Notes: generated by a model not told the origin, from the sequence alone. A stretch of DNA of 64,000 bases from Lysobacter sp. FW306-1B-D06B (GCF_038446665.1 NZ_CP151802.1:3472001-3536000), one strand, 5' to 3'; counted from the stretch's first letter, positions 27,604-38,368 are shown. A program made the numbers and translations.

Positions 27604-29004
27604 ATGCGAATTTTTCTTTGCCTTGCCGCCCCGCTGCTGTCGCTGGGCCTGCTTTCGTCCGCGGCCGCCTACGAGCGCGCCTGGACCGTACCCGCCGAGA
27701 CCGGCGTCGTCGGCGTCGAACGCGCCCAGCTCGATCCGGCCTGGTGGGTCGCGCGCCAGGCCGAACCGGATCGGGTGATCCTCGACGCCCGGGCGATCGC
27801 CGCGCAGAACGCGAAGCTGATGCAGCTCGACCGGAGCATGCACGACCTGGACGCACTGCCGGCAACGCTGGAGCGCACGCGGGTCGCCGCATGGGTCGAC
27901 GGCATTTCGAAGCGGCCCACGCGCGCCCTTTACGACGTGCAGGGCCAGCCCGTCGCCGCGTCGGACCTCGACGCGATCGTCGCCAACGCCAACGCATCGG
28001 CGATTCCCGCCTCGCAGCCCACGCGTTTCGGCCTGGTCGTCCATCGCGCCGACCTGCGCGCATTCCCCACACGCACGCGCGTGTTCAGTTCGAACGACGA
28101 CCACGACATCGACCGCTTCCAGGAAAGCGCCCTGTTCCCGGGCGATCCCGTCGCGATCGTGCACGAAAGCCGCGACGGCCTCTGGTGGTTCGTGGTCAAC
28201 ACACGCTATGCGGCGTGGATCGAGAAGCAGTACGTCGCCAAAGGCCGCGCGAAGGAGGTGCTCGGTTACGGCCGCAGGACGCCGTTCCGCATCGTCACCG
28301 GCGCGCGCGCGACCACCGTCTACACACCCGAGGAGCCGCGCGTCTCCGAGCTCCAGCTCGACATGGGCGTGCGTGTGCCGGTCCTTGCGGACTGGCCGGT
28401 GGGCGAGCCGGTCAACGGTCAGCACGCCTATACCTCGCACGTGATCCAGCTTCCCGTGCGCGACGACAACGGCCGCCTCGCGTTCGCGCCGGCGCTGCTG
28501 CCGCGCCGTGAACCGACGTCCGACGCCCCGCTCGCGCTCGCGTCGCGGCATCTGATCGAACAGGGCTTCAAGTTCCTCGGCGAGCGCTACGGCTGGGGCC
28601 ACAGCTATAACGCGCGCGATTGCAGCGGCTTCGTTTCCGAGATCTACCGCAGCATGGGCGTGCAGCTGCCGCGCAACACCAGCGACCAGGCGGTGAGCCC
28701 GGCGCTCAACCGCATCGCGTTCAACGAGAAGGACGGCCGCGACAAGCGCATGGCCGTGGTGCGCGAGTTGCAGGTGGGCGATCTGGTCTACATCCCGGGC
28801 CACGTGATGATGGTGATCGGTGAGGTCGACGGCGAACCGTACGTGATCCACGACACCACCGGCCTGAGCTTCGCCGGTGCGGACGGGCGCACGATGCGTG
28901 CCAAGACCAACGGCGTGACCGTTTCGCCGCTGACGCCGCTGCTGTTCAACGGCACGCAGACCTTCGTCGACCGCATCACCAACATCCAGCGCATCCGGCC
29001 GTAA
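27604..29004 (+). CDS. SH3-NlpC/P60 (C40) peptidoglycan endopeptidase
   Basis: The 466-residue protein starts MRIFLCLAAPLLSLGLL and is cleaved after AAAY-like residues. An N-terminal NlpC/P60-stabilising region and SH3-type domains (about residues 90-310) precede the C40 peptidase domain (about 325-460). The catalytic Cys is in YNARDCSGFVSEIYRS, the His in IPGHVMMVIG, and a polar third residue in YVIHDTTG. Enzymes of this layout, such as YkfC, cleave the bond between gamma-D-Glu and the diamino acid, giving L-Ala-D-Glu. The next gene encodes an L-Ala-D/L-Glu epimerase that would use exactly this product. The first in-frame ATG is 27472, but ATG 27604 gives a normal signal peptide and has an AGGA ribosome site. 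Confidence 0.88.
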   Translation: MRIFLCLAAPLLSLGLLSSAAAYERAWTVPAETGVVGVERAQLDPAWWVARQAEPDRVILDARAIAAQNAKLMQLDRSMHDLDALPATLERTRVAAWVDGISKRPTRALYDVQGQPVAASDLDAIVANANASAIPASQPTRFGLVVHRADLRAFPTRTRVFSSNDDHDIDRFQESALFPGDPVAIVHESRDGLWWFVVNTRYAAWIEKQYVAKGRAKEVLGYGRRTPFRIVTGARATTVYTPEEPRVSELQLDMGVRVPVLADWPVGEPVNGQHAYTSHVIQLPVRDDNGRLAFAPALLPRREPTSDAPLALASRHLIEQGFKFLGERYGWGHSYNARDCSGFVSEIYRSMGVQLPRNTSDQAVSPALNRIAFNEKDGRDKRMAVVRELQVGDLVYIPGHVMMVIGEVDGEPYVIHDTTGLSFAGADGRTMRAKTNGVTVSPLTPLLFNGTQTFVDRITNIQRIRP

Positions 29005-29063
29005 TCGCGGCGCTGCGCCACATCGAATCCGAATCCCGAAAACCCCACTTTCGAATCTCCAGA

Positions 29064-30161
29064 ATGAAAATCACCGAAATCCGGTTCGGCATGCTGCGTG
29101 TTCCGCTGAAGACACCGTTCAAGACCGCGTTGCGCACGGTCGAGGCGATCGAGGACATCGTCGTGGCCGTGCACACCGATACCGGGCACATCGGCTACGG
29201 CGAAGCGCCGGCCACCGCGGTCATCACCGGCGACACGCACGGCTCGATCATCGAGGCGATCCGCAAGTTCATCGCGCCGCGCCTGATCGGCCAGGAGATC
29301 GCCAACCTCAACCGCATCACCCAGCTGATCCAGACCGCGCTGGAGAAGAACACCAGCGCGAAAGCGGCGGTGGAAATCGCGGTGTACGACCTGTTCGGCC
29401 AGCTCTACGGCGTGCCGCTGTACAAGATGCTCGGCGGCGGCGATCCGGTGATCACCACCGACATCACCATCTCGGTGGACTACATCGACAAGATGGTCGC
29501 CGATTCGATCAGCGCGGTGGACCGCGGCTTCGAATCGCTGAAGATCAAGGTCGGCAAGGACATCGGCGTCGACGTCGAGCGCGTCAAGGCGATCTACGCC
29601 GCCGTGCAGGGCCGCGCCCTGCTCCGCCTGGACGCGAACCAGGGCTGGACCGCGAAGCAGGCCGTGCACGCGATCCGCATGCTCGAGGACGCCGGCGTGC
29701 GCCTGGAACTGGTCGAGCAGCCGGTGAAAGCGCAGGACCTGGACGGCATGAAGTACGTCACCGAACGCGTGCACACGCCGATCATGGCCGACGAGAGCGT
29801 GTTCGGCCCGACCGAAGTGATCGACCTGATCAAGATGCGCGCGGCCGACATCATCAACATCAAGCTGATGAAAACCGGTGGATTGTCCAACGCGATCCGC
29901 ATCGCCGACATCGCCGCGCTTTACGGCGTGGAATGCATGATCGGCTGCATGCTGGAAAGCAGCATCAGCGTCGCCGCTGCCGTGCACCTGGCGGTGGCCA
30001 AGTCCAACGCGATCACCAAGGTCGACCTGGACGGCCCGTCGTTGAGTGCGTTCAATCCGGTCGATGGCGGCGTGATCTTCAACGAATCGGAGATCTCGGT
30101 GACCGACGCGCCGGGCCTGGGCATCCGCGAGATCCGCGGGCTGGAACTTCTGCCAGACTGA
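29064..30161 (+). CDS. L-Ala-D/L-Glu (dipeptide) epimerase, enolase superfamily
   Basis: The 365-residue protein belongs to the muconate-lactonising/dipeptide-epimerase branch of the enolase superfamily (YcjG/YkfB). An N-terminal capping domain is followed by the barrel, with K-x-K in SLKIKVG (acid/base lysines), metal ligands in RLDANQGW, ELVEQP and MADESVF, and the second-side lysine in DIINIKLMKTGG. It converts L-Ala-D-Glu to L-Ala-L-Glu so that ordinary peptidases can hydrolyse it. It follows the NlpC/P60 gene by 59 bp on the same strand and precedes an RpiR-type regulator, which supports a murein-peptide pathway. Confidence 0.9.
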   Translation: MKITEIRFGMLRVPLKTPFKTALRTVEAIEDIVVAVHTDTGHIGYGEAPATAVITGDTHGSIIEAIRKFIAPRLIGQEIANLNRITQLIQTALEKNTSAKAAVEIAVYDLFGQLYGVPLYKMLGGGDPVITTDITISVDYIDKMVADSISAVDRGFESLKIKVGKDIGVDVERVKAIYAAVQGRALLRLDANQGWTAKQAVHAIRMLEDAGVRLELVEQPVKAQDLDGMKYVTERVHTPIMADESVFGPTEVIDLIKMRAADIINIKLMKTGGLSNAIRIADIAALYGVECMIGCMLESSISVAAAVHLAVAKSNAITKVDLDGPSLSAFNPVDGGVIFNESEISVTDAPGLGIREIRGLELLPD

Positions 30162-30185
30162 CCGCCCACCGAGTCCGGAGCCCGC

Positions 30186-31037
30186 ATGTCGCCGCTGCTC
30201 AAGATCCGCGCCGAACGCGACCAGATGTCGGCCATCGAACGGCGCATCGGCGACTTCCTGCTGGAGAACGCTCACCTGCTGCGCGACTACTCGTCGCAGC
30301 AGCTGGCCAACGCATTGGGGATCAGCCAGTCCAGCGTGGTGAAGTTCAGCCAGAAGCTAGGTTACAAGGGCTATCCGGATCTGAAGTACTCCATCGGCCA
30401 GGCCGTGGCGCGCGGCGACGGTGGCGAGGAAAACGGTACCGCGCGCGAAGCGCGCATCGAGGACCCCCACGCCGCGCTGGCCGAGAACCTGTGGCACCTG
30501 AAGGCACTGGCCGAGGCGCAGACGCGCACGATCAATCCGCCCGAGCGCATCGACGCCATTGCCCACGCGGTGCAGCAGGCGGGCAAGGTGTTCATCATTG
30601 GCCTGGGCGAGGACGGCATTCCGGCGCGTGCGTTCGCGACGCGGCTGTCGATGCTGGGCATCCTTACCGTGCACTACGTCGATGCGATCCTGATGCAGTC
30701 GGGCGTGTCCACCGCCGCACCGGGCGACGTGCTGCTGGTGTTCTCCGAGCAGGGCCGGCAGCCGGCGCTGTGCCAGATCAGCCGCCTGTTCCGCGAGCAC
30801 GGTGGCAAGGTCATCACGGTCACGCGGCACACGCCCAACCCGCTGCGCGCGCACGGCGACGCGGCGCTGCTGGTGTCCGCGCACGATGAGCGCCGGCATA
30901 TCGAGCCGCTGCTGTACCAGTCGGCGTTGCAGCACCTGCTCGACCTCATCTTCGTCCTGCTGTGCGATGCCAGCGAAGAACGCCGCCTGCAGCTCGACTT
31001 CAACTTCGAGCGCATGCAGGATCTGCTCGACCACTGA
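30186..31037 (+). CDS. MurR/RpiR-family transcriptional regulator (HTH-SIS)
   Basis: The 283-residue regulator has an N-terminal RpiR helix-turn-helix (LANALGISQSSVVKFSQKLG, about residues 43-62) and a C-terminal SIS sugar-phosphate-binding domain (about 120-260, starting KVFIIGLGEDG). MurR of E. coli, in the same family, responds to MurNAc-6-phosphate. Here it lies 24 bp after the dipeptide-epimerase gene and 14 bp before a YkuD-type gene. It is therefore a candidate local regulator of both divergent arms. No ligand can be named from sequence, and unlike MurR no MurNAc-6-P etherase gene is adjacent. Confidence 0.87.
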   Translation: MSPLLKIRAERDQMSAIERRIGDFLLENAHLLRDYSSQQLANALGISQSSVVKFSQKLGYKGYPDLKYSIGQAVARGDGGEENGTAREARIEDPHAALAENLWHLKALAEAQTRTINPPERIDAIAHAVQQAGKVFIIGLGEDGIPARAFATRLSMLGILTVHYVDAILMQSGVSTAAPGDVLLVFSEQGRQPALCQISRLFREHGGKVITVTRHTPNPLRAHGDAALLVSAHDERRHIEPLLYQSALQHLLDLIFVLLCDASEERRLQLDFNFERMQDLLDH

Positions 31038-31051
31038 TCCGGGATTTGCGC

Positions 31052-31831
31052 ATGCGCGTCACCGCCGCACTCGTACGAAGCCTCGCTGCCCTGTCGTTCC
31101 TCGCGCTGGCCGGCTGCGCCAGCGTTGCGCCGACGCCCACCACGCCGTGGGACGACGCGCGCCAGCTGGTGATGGTTACCACCGCCGACTGGAACGCGAC
31201 CACCGGCACGCTGCGGCGTTACGACCGCGAAGGAGAGCAGTGGCGCGAAGTGGGTGAAGCGACGCCGATCACGGTGGGACGCAGCGGCGCCGCGTGGGGC
31301 ATCGGCCTGAATCCCGCGCAGTCCGATGGCCCGCAGAAACAAGAAGGCGACGGTCGCGCGCCGGCGGGCGTGTTCCGCATCGGCACGGCGTTCGGTTACG
31401 CCGACACCGTCGCGAGCGCGTGGCCTTACGAGGCGATGAGCGCGTCGGACTGGTGCATCGACGTCAACGCATCCCCGCTCTACAACCGCATCGTGGACGC
31501 GAAGCAGGTCGGCCAGGCGGCCGTGGAAGGCTCCAGCGAACCCATGCGCCGCGACCTGCACGCAGGCGGCGACGTGCGCTACAAGCTCGGCTTCGTGATC
31601 GAACACAACCCCGACAACCGCAGTGGCGCGGGCAGTTGCATCTTCGCCCACCTGTGGCGCGCGCCGGGCGAACCCACGGCGGGCTGCACCGCCATGCCCG
31701 AGCCGGCGATGCAGGAACTGCTGACATGGCTCGACCCGCGCCGTAAACCCGTGTTCGCGTTATTGCCCGATAACGAACTGGAACGACTGCACGACACCTG
31801 GCACCTGCCACGCGCGGCCTCGCGGCGCTGA
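31052..31831 (+). CDS. YkuD/ErfK-like L,D-transpeptidase-family lipoprotein
   Basis: The 259-residue protein has a lipoprotein signal with lipobox LALAGC. The C-terminal part carries the YkuD-type active site: His in CIFAHLWRAPGEPTAGC, with the catalytic Cys in TAGCTAM. DGRAPAGVFRIGTAFGY is the usual substrate-side loop. Related single-domain proteins act as L,D-transpeptidases or L,D-carboxypeptidases on muropeptide stems. The gene begins 14 bp after the RpiR-type regulator, so it is part of the same transcript. Start ATG 31052 gives the lipoprotein signal; the frame itself is open further upstream inside the regulator gene. Confidence 0.82.
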   Translation: MRVTAALVRSLAALSFLALAGCASVAPTPTTPWDDARQLVMVTTADWNATTGTLRRYDREGEQWREVGEATPITVGRSGAAWGIGLNPAQSDGPQKQEGDGRAPAGVFRIGTAFGYADTVASAWPYEAMSASDWCIDVNASPLYNRIVDAKQVGQAAVEGSSEPMRRDLHAGGDVRYKLGFVIEHNPDNRSGAGSCIFAHLWRAPGEPTAGCTAMPEPAMQELLTWLDPRRKPVFALLPDNELERLHDTWHLPRAASRR

Positions 31832-31911
31832 GAATACGGCGCCCCTGGCCTTCCGCTGCGCGACTGCGCGAGGATGGCCACCGAACCACCGACTTTCCCA
31901 ACGGACACCCG

Positions 31912-33177
31912 ATGTCGACCACCGCCCGCGTACTCCTCGGACTCTTCCTCGGCGCCGTCATCGGCCTGTTGCTGGCTTGGCTGGATCCCGCGCTGGCCGG
32001 CAAGGTGGCCGACTTCGTCGCGCCCATCGGGCGTTTGTGGCTCAACGCGCTGCAGATGACGGTGGTGCCGCTGGTCGCGGCGCTGGTGGTGATCGGCGTG
32101 AACAACGCCACCGATGCCGCCGCGTCCGGACGCACGGCGCGCAAGGCGATCGTCACCTTCGTGGTGATCCTTGCCGTCTGCGCCGCGTTCGCCGCGACGC
32201 TGGCGCCGATCCTGTTCTCGTTCGTCCCGCGCCAGGAAGGGCTCGCCGATTCGTTGCGCGCGGCCACTGCCGGCGCGGCGCAACTGTCGCTGCCCAGCTC
32301 GCTGGCGGAATGGTTCGCCGGGATCATCCCCGCCAACGCACTGTCCGCCGCCGCCTCGAGCGCGATGCTGCCGCTGGTGGTGTTCGCTCTGTTCTTCGGC
32401 TTCGCGCTGACGAAGATCGAGGCCGGTCGCCGCGCGCGCGTGCTCGACCTGGTGCAGGGCATCGCCGACGTGATGATCGTGATCGTGCACTGGGTGCTGT
32501 GGGTCGCGCCGATCGGCGTGTTCGCGCTGGTGCTGGCGGTGTGCGCGCGCGTGGGCCACGGCATGATCGGCGCGTTCGGCTGGTACATCGCGATCCTATC
32601 TACGATGTATCTGCTGGCGACCGCGCTGATGTACCCCATCGCGGTGATCGCCGGCCGCGAGCGCCTGCAACGCTTCGCATCGGCAATCGCACCGGCGCAG
32701 GTGGTGGCGGCGAGCACGCAGTCCTCGCTGGCCTCGCTGCCGGCGATGATCGAATCCTCGCGCGAACGCCTGGGCCACCCGCTCAGCGTGACCTCGCTGG
32801 TGCTGCCGATGGCGGTGTCGCTGTTCCGCATCACCAGCCCGATCCAGTACCTGGGCGTGGCGGCCTTCATCAGCTGGGCCTACGGCGTGGACCTGACCTT
32901 CGCGCAGTGGGCCGCCGCGGCCGCGCTGGCGGTGGTAATCAGCATGGGCTCGGTGGGTCTGCCCGGGCAGGTCAGCTTCATGGCGACCAACATGCCGGTG
33001 ACGCAGGCACTGGGGCTGCCGATCGAGCCGCTGGGCCTGCTGCTGGCGCTGGACACGATTCCGGACGTGTTCGCCACGCTGGGCAACGTGACCGGCGACC
33101 TCACTGCGACCACCGTGGTCGCCAAGGGGCAGCACGATCCGGTGGAACCCGCGCTGGGCGAAGGCGGCGATTCGTAG
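31912..33177 (+). CDS. Dicarboxylate/amino acid:cation symporter (DAACS family)
   Basis: The 421-residue inner-membrane protein has the hydrophobic profile of GltP/DctA-type symporters. Re-entrant-loop signatures are visible: a Ser-rich hairpin (AASTQSSLASLPAM), and the transport core with PMAVSLFRITSPIQYLG and SVGLPGQVSFMATNMP. The family imports glutamate, aspartate or C4-dicarboxylates with Na+ or H+. As the last gene of the plus-strand arm, it could take up L-Glu released from muropeptide stems, though this substrate is an inference. REP-like repeats and a tRNA gene follow. Confidence 0.87.
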   Translation: MSTTARVLLGLFLGAVIGLLLAWLDPALAGKVADFVAPIGRLWLNALQMTVVPLVAALVVIGVNNATDAAASGRTARKAIVTFVVILAVCAAFAATLAPILFSFVPRQEGLADSLRAATAGAAQLSLPSSLAEWFAGIIPANALSAAASSAMLPLVVFALFFGFALTKIEAGRRARVLDLVQGIADVMIVIVHWVLWVAPIGVFALVLAVCARVGHGMIGAFGWYIAILSTMYLLATALMYPIAVIAGRERLQRFASAIAPAQVVAASTQSSLASLPAMIESSRERLGHPLSVTSLVLPMAVSLFRITSPIQYLGVAAFISWAYGVDLTFAQWAAAAALAVVISMGSVGLPGQVSFMATNMPVTQALGLPIEPLGLLLALDTIPDVFATLGNVTGDLTATTVVAKGQHDPVEPALGEGGDS

Positions 33178-33206
33178 CCCTTCCAACGAACGGGCGTAGG
33201 CCCTGC

Positions 33207-33306
33207 CGTCATCCCCGCGCAGGCGGGGATCCAGGCGAGCGCGCCCTCACCTTCCGGGGAACGGAAGCACCCGGCCAGCTGGATTCTCGCCTGCGCGGGA
33301 ATGACG
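33207..33306. repeat. REP-like inverted repeat pair
   Basis: CGTCATCCCCGCGCAGGCGG at 33207 is mirrored by an imperfect inverted copy ending CGCGGGAATGACG at 33306. Related copies lie at 36344-36384 and 46189-46290. These are intergenic palindromic repeats of the kind common in Xanthomonadaceae. Confidence 0.75.
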
Positions 33307-33432
33307 CCATTGAAACCCGCTGGCCACCGGCACGGGGACGCGCAAACACGCACGAAAACGTCGGAATCTGCCCCGCGGCGGCAGCGACCCGGCCCGATTC
33401 GCGCGCGTTCATGCGAAAATGCCCGGACTCAT

Positions 33433-33509
33433 GGCCCCGTAGCTCAGCTGGATAGAGCGTCCCCCTCCTAAGGGGAAGGTCGCACGTTCGAATCGTGTCG
33501 GGGCCGCCA
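33433..33509 (+). tRNA. tRNA-Arg (anticodon CCT)
   Basis: A complete 77-nt cloverleaf with an encoded CCA end. The acceptor GGCCCCG pairs with CGGGGCC. The D-arm is GCTC/GAGC. The anticodon stem TCCCC/GGGGA has loop CTCCTAA, giving anticodon CCT. The T-arm is GCACG-TTCGAAT-CGTGT. It reads AGG codons. Confidence 0.97.
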
Positions 33510-33581
33510 ATTCGGCGAACGCAGGAGACCCGTGGCGACCGTGCCGCGCCTGCTTTCCGCCCGTCCTACAGGAGCACGTCG

Positions 33582-35114
<1,533 letters not shown>

Positions 35115-35117
35115 AGT

Positions 35118-35270
35118 CGGGATTCGTGATTCGGGATTGGGGATTCGTGAAAGCGGCGCGCGACGTCGTTGACTTGTCCCGTGAAGTCCGGTTCATTCCA
35201 ATCACGATCACGGGCTCCCAGTTCGACCGAGTTCCCACCGAATCCCGAATCTCGAATCCCTAATCCCGAA
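35118..35270. repeat. Intergenic GGGATTCG / CGAATCCC repeat cluster
   Basis: Several copies of 'gattcgggatt' type words at 35118-35145 are mirrored by 'gaatcccgaat' type words at 35238-35270, between the aldehyde dehydrogenase and pyrD genes. The inverted arrangement could form a long hairpin. Such degenerate repeats are common between Xanthomonadaceae genes. Confidence 0.5.
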
Positions 35271-35273
35271 CAA

Positions 35274-36332
35274 ATGTACGGACTTGCCCGCCCCTTCCTG
35301 TTCGGCCTCGATGCCGAAACCGCGCACGGCGCCGCGCTCAGCGCGCTGGAAGTGGCGTACCGCACCGGCGCGGGCGCGTTCCTCGCGCGCCCGCCGACGC
35401 CACTGCCGACGCGCGCCTTCGGCCTGACCTTCCCCAATCCGGTCGGCCTGGCCGCCGGGCTGGACAAGAACGGCGCGCATATCGACGCCCTGCTCGCGCT
35501 GGGCTTCGGCTTCGTCGAGGTCGGCACGGTCACGCCGCGTCCGCAGGAAGGCAACCCGAAGCCGCGCATGTTCCGTCTGCCGGACCAGCAGGCCGTCATC
35601 AACCGCCTGGGCTTCAACAACGGCGGCGTGGATGCGCTGGTGCGCAATGTCGAGAAGGCCAAGCGTCGCCACGGCCTGCTCGGCATCAACATCGGCAAGA
35701 ACAAGGACACGCCCAACGAGTCGGCCGAGAACGACTACCTGCTCTGCCTGGAGCGCGTGTATCCGTTGGCCGATTACGTCACCGTCAACATCTCCTCGCC
35801 CAATACCGCTGGCTTGCGTGAATTGCAGGAAGAGCAGGCACTGCGCCGCCTGGTGGGCACGCTGCGCGAGGCGCAGGAGCGCCTGGCCGCCGTGCACGGC
35901 CGACGCGTGCCGATGCTGGTGAAGATCGCGCCCGACCTCACCGACGACGACGTCGAAGCCGCCGCGCGCGTGCTGGGCGATCTGCAGGTGGACGGCGTGA
36001 TCGCCACCAACACGACCGTCTCGCGCGTGGGCATCGAAGGCGCGCCGCATGCGCAGGAAACCGGCGGGCTGTCCGGCAAGCCGCTGCTCGGCCAGGCGAC
36101 CGCCGTGCTGCGCATGATGCGTACGCGTCTGCCCGAATCGATTCCGATGATCGGTGTGGGCGGCATCCTCTCCGGCGCCGACGCGGCCGCGAAGATGGCG
36201 GCCGGCGCGACGCTGGTGCAGACCTACACGGGGCTGGTCTATCGGGGCCCGGCCCTGGTGAAGGAATGCGTCGAGGCCATGCGCCGGCGCAAGGAAGCAC
36301 CGAGCCGCGGCAACATGCCGCCGATCGTATGA
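35274..36332 (+). CDS. pyrD: Dihydroorotate dehydrogenase (quinone), class 2
   Basis: The 352-residue flavoenzyme oxidises dihydroorotate to orotate in pyrimidine synthesis, passing electrons to quinone at the inner membrane. Typical elements are the N-terminal helical membrane patch ([18 protein letters not shown]), [13 protein letters not shown], the FMN region [29 protein letters not shown], the catalytic Ser in [18 protein letters not shown], and GGLSGKPL with GVGGI for phosphate binding. The Ser base marks class 2 enzymes. ATG 35274 is the family-typical start. A REP-like element separates it from murB. Confidence 0.96.
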   Translation: MYGLARPFLFGLDAETAHGAALSALEVAYRTGAGAFLARPPTPLPTRAFGLTFPNPVGLAAGLDKNGAHIDALLALGFGFVEVGTVTPRPQEGNPKPRMFRLPDQQAVINRLGFNNGGVDALVRNVEKAKRRHGLLGINIGKNKDTPNESAENDYLLCLERVYPLADYVTVNISSPNTAGLRELQEEQALRRLVGTLREAQERLAAVHGRRVPMLVKIAPDLTDDDVEAAARVLGDLQVDGVIATNTTVSRVGIEGAPHAQETGGLSGKPLLGQATAVLRMMRTRLPESIPMIGVGGILSGADAAAKMAAGATLVQTYTGLVYRGPALVKECVEAMRRRKEAPSRGNMPPIV

Positions 36333-36343
36333 GACTCTCTTTC

Positions 36344-36384
36344 CGTCATTCCCGCGAAAGCGGGAATCTTTCGCGGGAATGACG
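36344..36384. repeat. REP-like palindrome
   Basis: CGTCATTCCCGCGAAAGCGG and its inverted partner TTTCGCGGGAATGACG form a single compact palindrome in the pyrD-murB gap. It belongs to the same family as 33207-33306. Confidence 0.75.
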
Positions 36385-36397
36385 AGCGTTGAGTGAC

Positions 36398-37444
36398 ATG
36401 AGCTACGGGAATCCCATCCGCCTCTTCCGCGACGCGCCGCTGCAAACGCGCAACACCTTCGGCGTCGCCGCGACCGCGGCATTGCTGGCGGAAGTCGCCG
36501 ACGCGACCGCACTCCCGGACCTTTTCGCACGCCCCGAATTCGCCGGGCACGCGCCGCTCGTCCTCGGTGGCGGCAGCAATTTTCTGTTTGCCGGCGATCC
36601 GGATGCGCCGATGCTCGCGCTCACCGGGCAGGACGTTCGCGTGGTGCGCGATGAAGGCGACGCGGCGATCGTGCGCGCCGACGCGGGCGTGCCGTGGCAC
36701 GGCTTCGTCATGCGCATGCTCGACGCCGGTTTCGCCGGCCTGGAAAACCTCGCGCTGATTCCCGGCACCGTCGGCGCTGCGCCGATCCAGAACATCGGCG
36801 CCTACGGCGTGGAAGTGCGTGCGTTCGTCCACGCGGTGGAGTGCTTCGAGCCGGCCAGCGGACAAGTCCACCGTTTCGATGCGCAACGCTGCGCCTTCGC
36901 CTATCGCGATAGCGTGTTCAAGCACGAACCGGACCGCTACATCGTCACCGCGGTGGAGTTCGCGTTATCGCGCACGCCTGCGCTGAAGCTCGATTACGCC
37001 GGCATCGGCGACGAGATCATCGCGATGGGAATCGCCGTGCCGACCCCGCGCGACGTCGCCGAGGCGGTCATCGCGATCCGCCGCCGCAAGCTGCCCGACC
37101 CGGCGGTGCTCGGCAACGCCGGCAGCTTCTTCAAGAACCCGATCGTGCCGGTCGCGCAGGCCGATGCCTTGCATGCGCAGGACCCGACGATGCCGGTGTT
37201 CCGTGGCGACGCCGCCGACACGCGCAAGCTCTCCGCCGCCTGGTTCATCGACGCCTGCGGCTGGAAGGGCCACCGCGACGGCGATGCGGGCGTCGCGCCG
37301 AGCCACGCGCTGGTGCTGGTGAACCACGGCAAGGCGAGCGGGCATGAACTGCTGGTCCTGGCGCGCCGCATCGCCGATTCGGTACGCACGCGCTTCGGCG
37401 TGTCCATCGAACCCGAGCCGCGCATCGTCGGCGCGAACTGGTAA
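36398..37444 (+). CDS. murB: UDP-N-acetylenolpyruvoylglucosamine reductase
   Basis: The 348-residue FAD enzyme reduces UDP-GlcNAc-enolpyruvate to UDP-MurNAc, the second committed step of peptidoglycan synthesis in the cytoplasm. Seen are NTFGVAATAALLAEV, the FAD-binding LGGGSNFLFAG, GLENLALIPGTVGAAPIQNIGAYG, the catalytic Ser region GNAGSFFKNPIV and the C-terminal Glu-containing RFGVSIEPEPRIVG. The C-terminal domain of E. coli-type (type I) MurB is present. ATG 36398 is preferred over a TTG three codons earlier. Confidence 0.96.
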   Translation: MSYGNPIRLFRDAPLQTRNTFGVAATAALLAEVADATALPDLFARPEFAGHAPLVLGGGSNFLFAGDPDAPMLALTGQDVRVVRDEGDAAIVRADAGVPWHGFVMRMLDAGFAGLENLALIPGTVGAAPIQNIGAYGVEVRAFVHAVECFEPASGQVHRFDAQRCAFAYRDSVFKHEPDRYIVTAVEFALSRTPALKLDYAGIGDEIIAMGIAVPTPRDVAEAVIAIRRRKLPDPAVLGNAGSFFKNPIVPVAQADALHAQDPTMPVFRGDAADTRKLSAAWFIDACGWKGHRDGDAGVAPSHALVLVNHGKASGHELLVLARRIADSVRTRFGVSIEPEPRIVGANW

Positions 37445-37456
37445 GGAACGGCGTCA

Positions 37457-38368
37457 GTGAGCGAAGCCCTGCCCCATCCGCTTCGTGCCGCCGGCTTCAT
37501 GCTCGCCAGCACGCTGTGCTTCGGCGTGATGGCCATTACGATCCGCCTGGCGTCGCATTCGCTCAACACGCTGGAAATCGCCTTCTTCCGCAATTTCTTC
37601 GGCCTGCTCACGGTGCTGCCGCTGCTGATGCGCATGGACCCGGCGTCGCTGCGCACGAAGCAATTGCCGCGCTACTTCGTGCGCTGCTTCATCGGCATCT
37701 TCTCGATGCTGTGCGGTTTCTGGGCCATCGGCCACCTGCCGCTGGCGCAGGCGATCTCGCTTTCGTATTCCTCGCCGGTGTTCGTGACGATCCTCGCCGC
37801 GCTGATGCTCGGCGAACACGTGCGCGGGCGACGCTGGGCCGCGGTGGCGCTGGGCTTCATCGGCGTGCTGGTGATCGTGCGGCCGGGCTCGCACGAGTTC
37901 ACCGCCGGCACGCTGATCGCGTTGGCCGCGGCGGTATTGAGCGCGGTCGTGGCGATCCAGATCAAGCAGCTCTCGCGCGTGGATGCGGCCAACACCATCG
38001 TGCTCTACACGTACCTGTTCTGGGTGCCGTTGTCGCTGGTGCCGGCGTTGTTCGTGTGGGAGTGGCCGCAGGGCATCGCGTGGGTGTGGGTGGTCGCCGC
38101 CGGCTTGTTCGGCACGGGCGGACAGGTGCTGTGGACGCATGCGCTCAAGCTGGGCGAAGTCTCCGCGCTGACGCCGATCAGCTTCGTCCAGCTGCCGCTG
38201 GTGGCGCTGGTGGGCTGGCTGTGGTTCGGTGAAGTCGTCGATGCATGGACCTGGGTCGGTGCCGGCATCATCCTCGCCGCCAACGCCTACATCGCGCACC
38301 GCGAGGCCGTGTTGCTGCGCCGCCACGCCACGAACGCGCCGACGGAAGCGGCCAAGCCGGGCGAGTAA
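37457..38368 (+). CDS. DMT-superfamily transporter (EamA, 10 TM)
   Basis: The 303-residue integral membrane protein contains two EamA repeats of about five transmembrane helices each. The first starts near FMLASTLCFGVMAITIRLASHSL and the second near LIALAAAVLSAVVAIQIKQLS. It should be an inner-membrane exporter or permease of a small metabolite; the substrate is unknown. Its GTG start is 12 bp after murB with an AAGGA site, so it is probably co-transcribed with murB. Confidence 0.87.
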   Translation: MSEALPHPLRAAGFMLASTLCFGVMAITIRLASHSLNTLEIAFFRNFFGLLTVLPLLMRMDPASLRTKQLPRYFVRCFIGIFSMLCGFWAIGHLPLAQAISLSYSSPVFVTILAALMLGEHVRGRRWAAVALGFIGVLVIVRPGSHEFTAGTLIALAAAVLSAVVAIQIKQLSRVDAANTIVLYTYLFWVPLSLVPALFVWEWPQGIAWVWVVAAGLFGTGGQVLWTHALKLGEVSALTPISFVQLPLVALVGWLWFGEVVDAWTWVGAGIILAANAYIAHREAVLLRRHATNAPTEAAKPGE

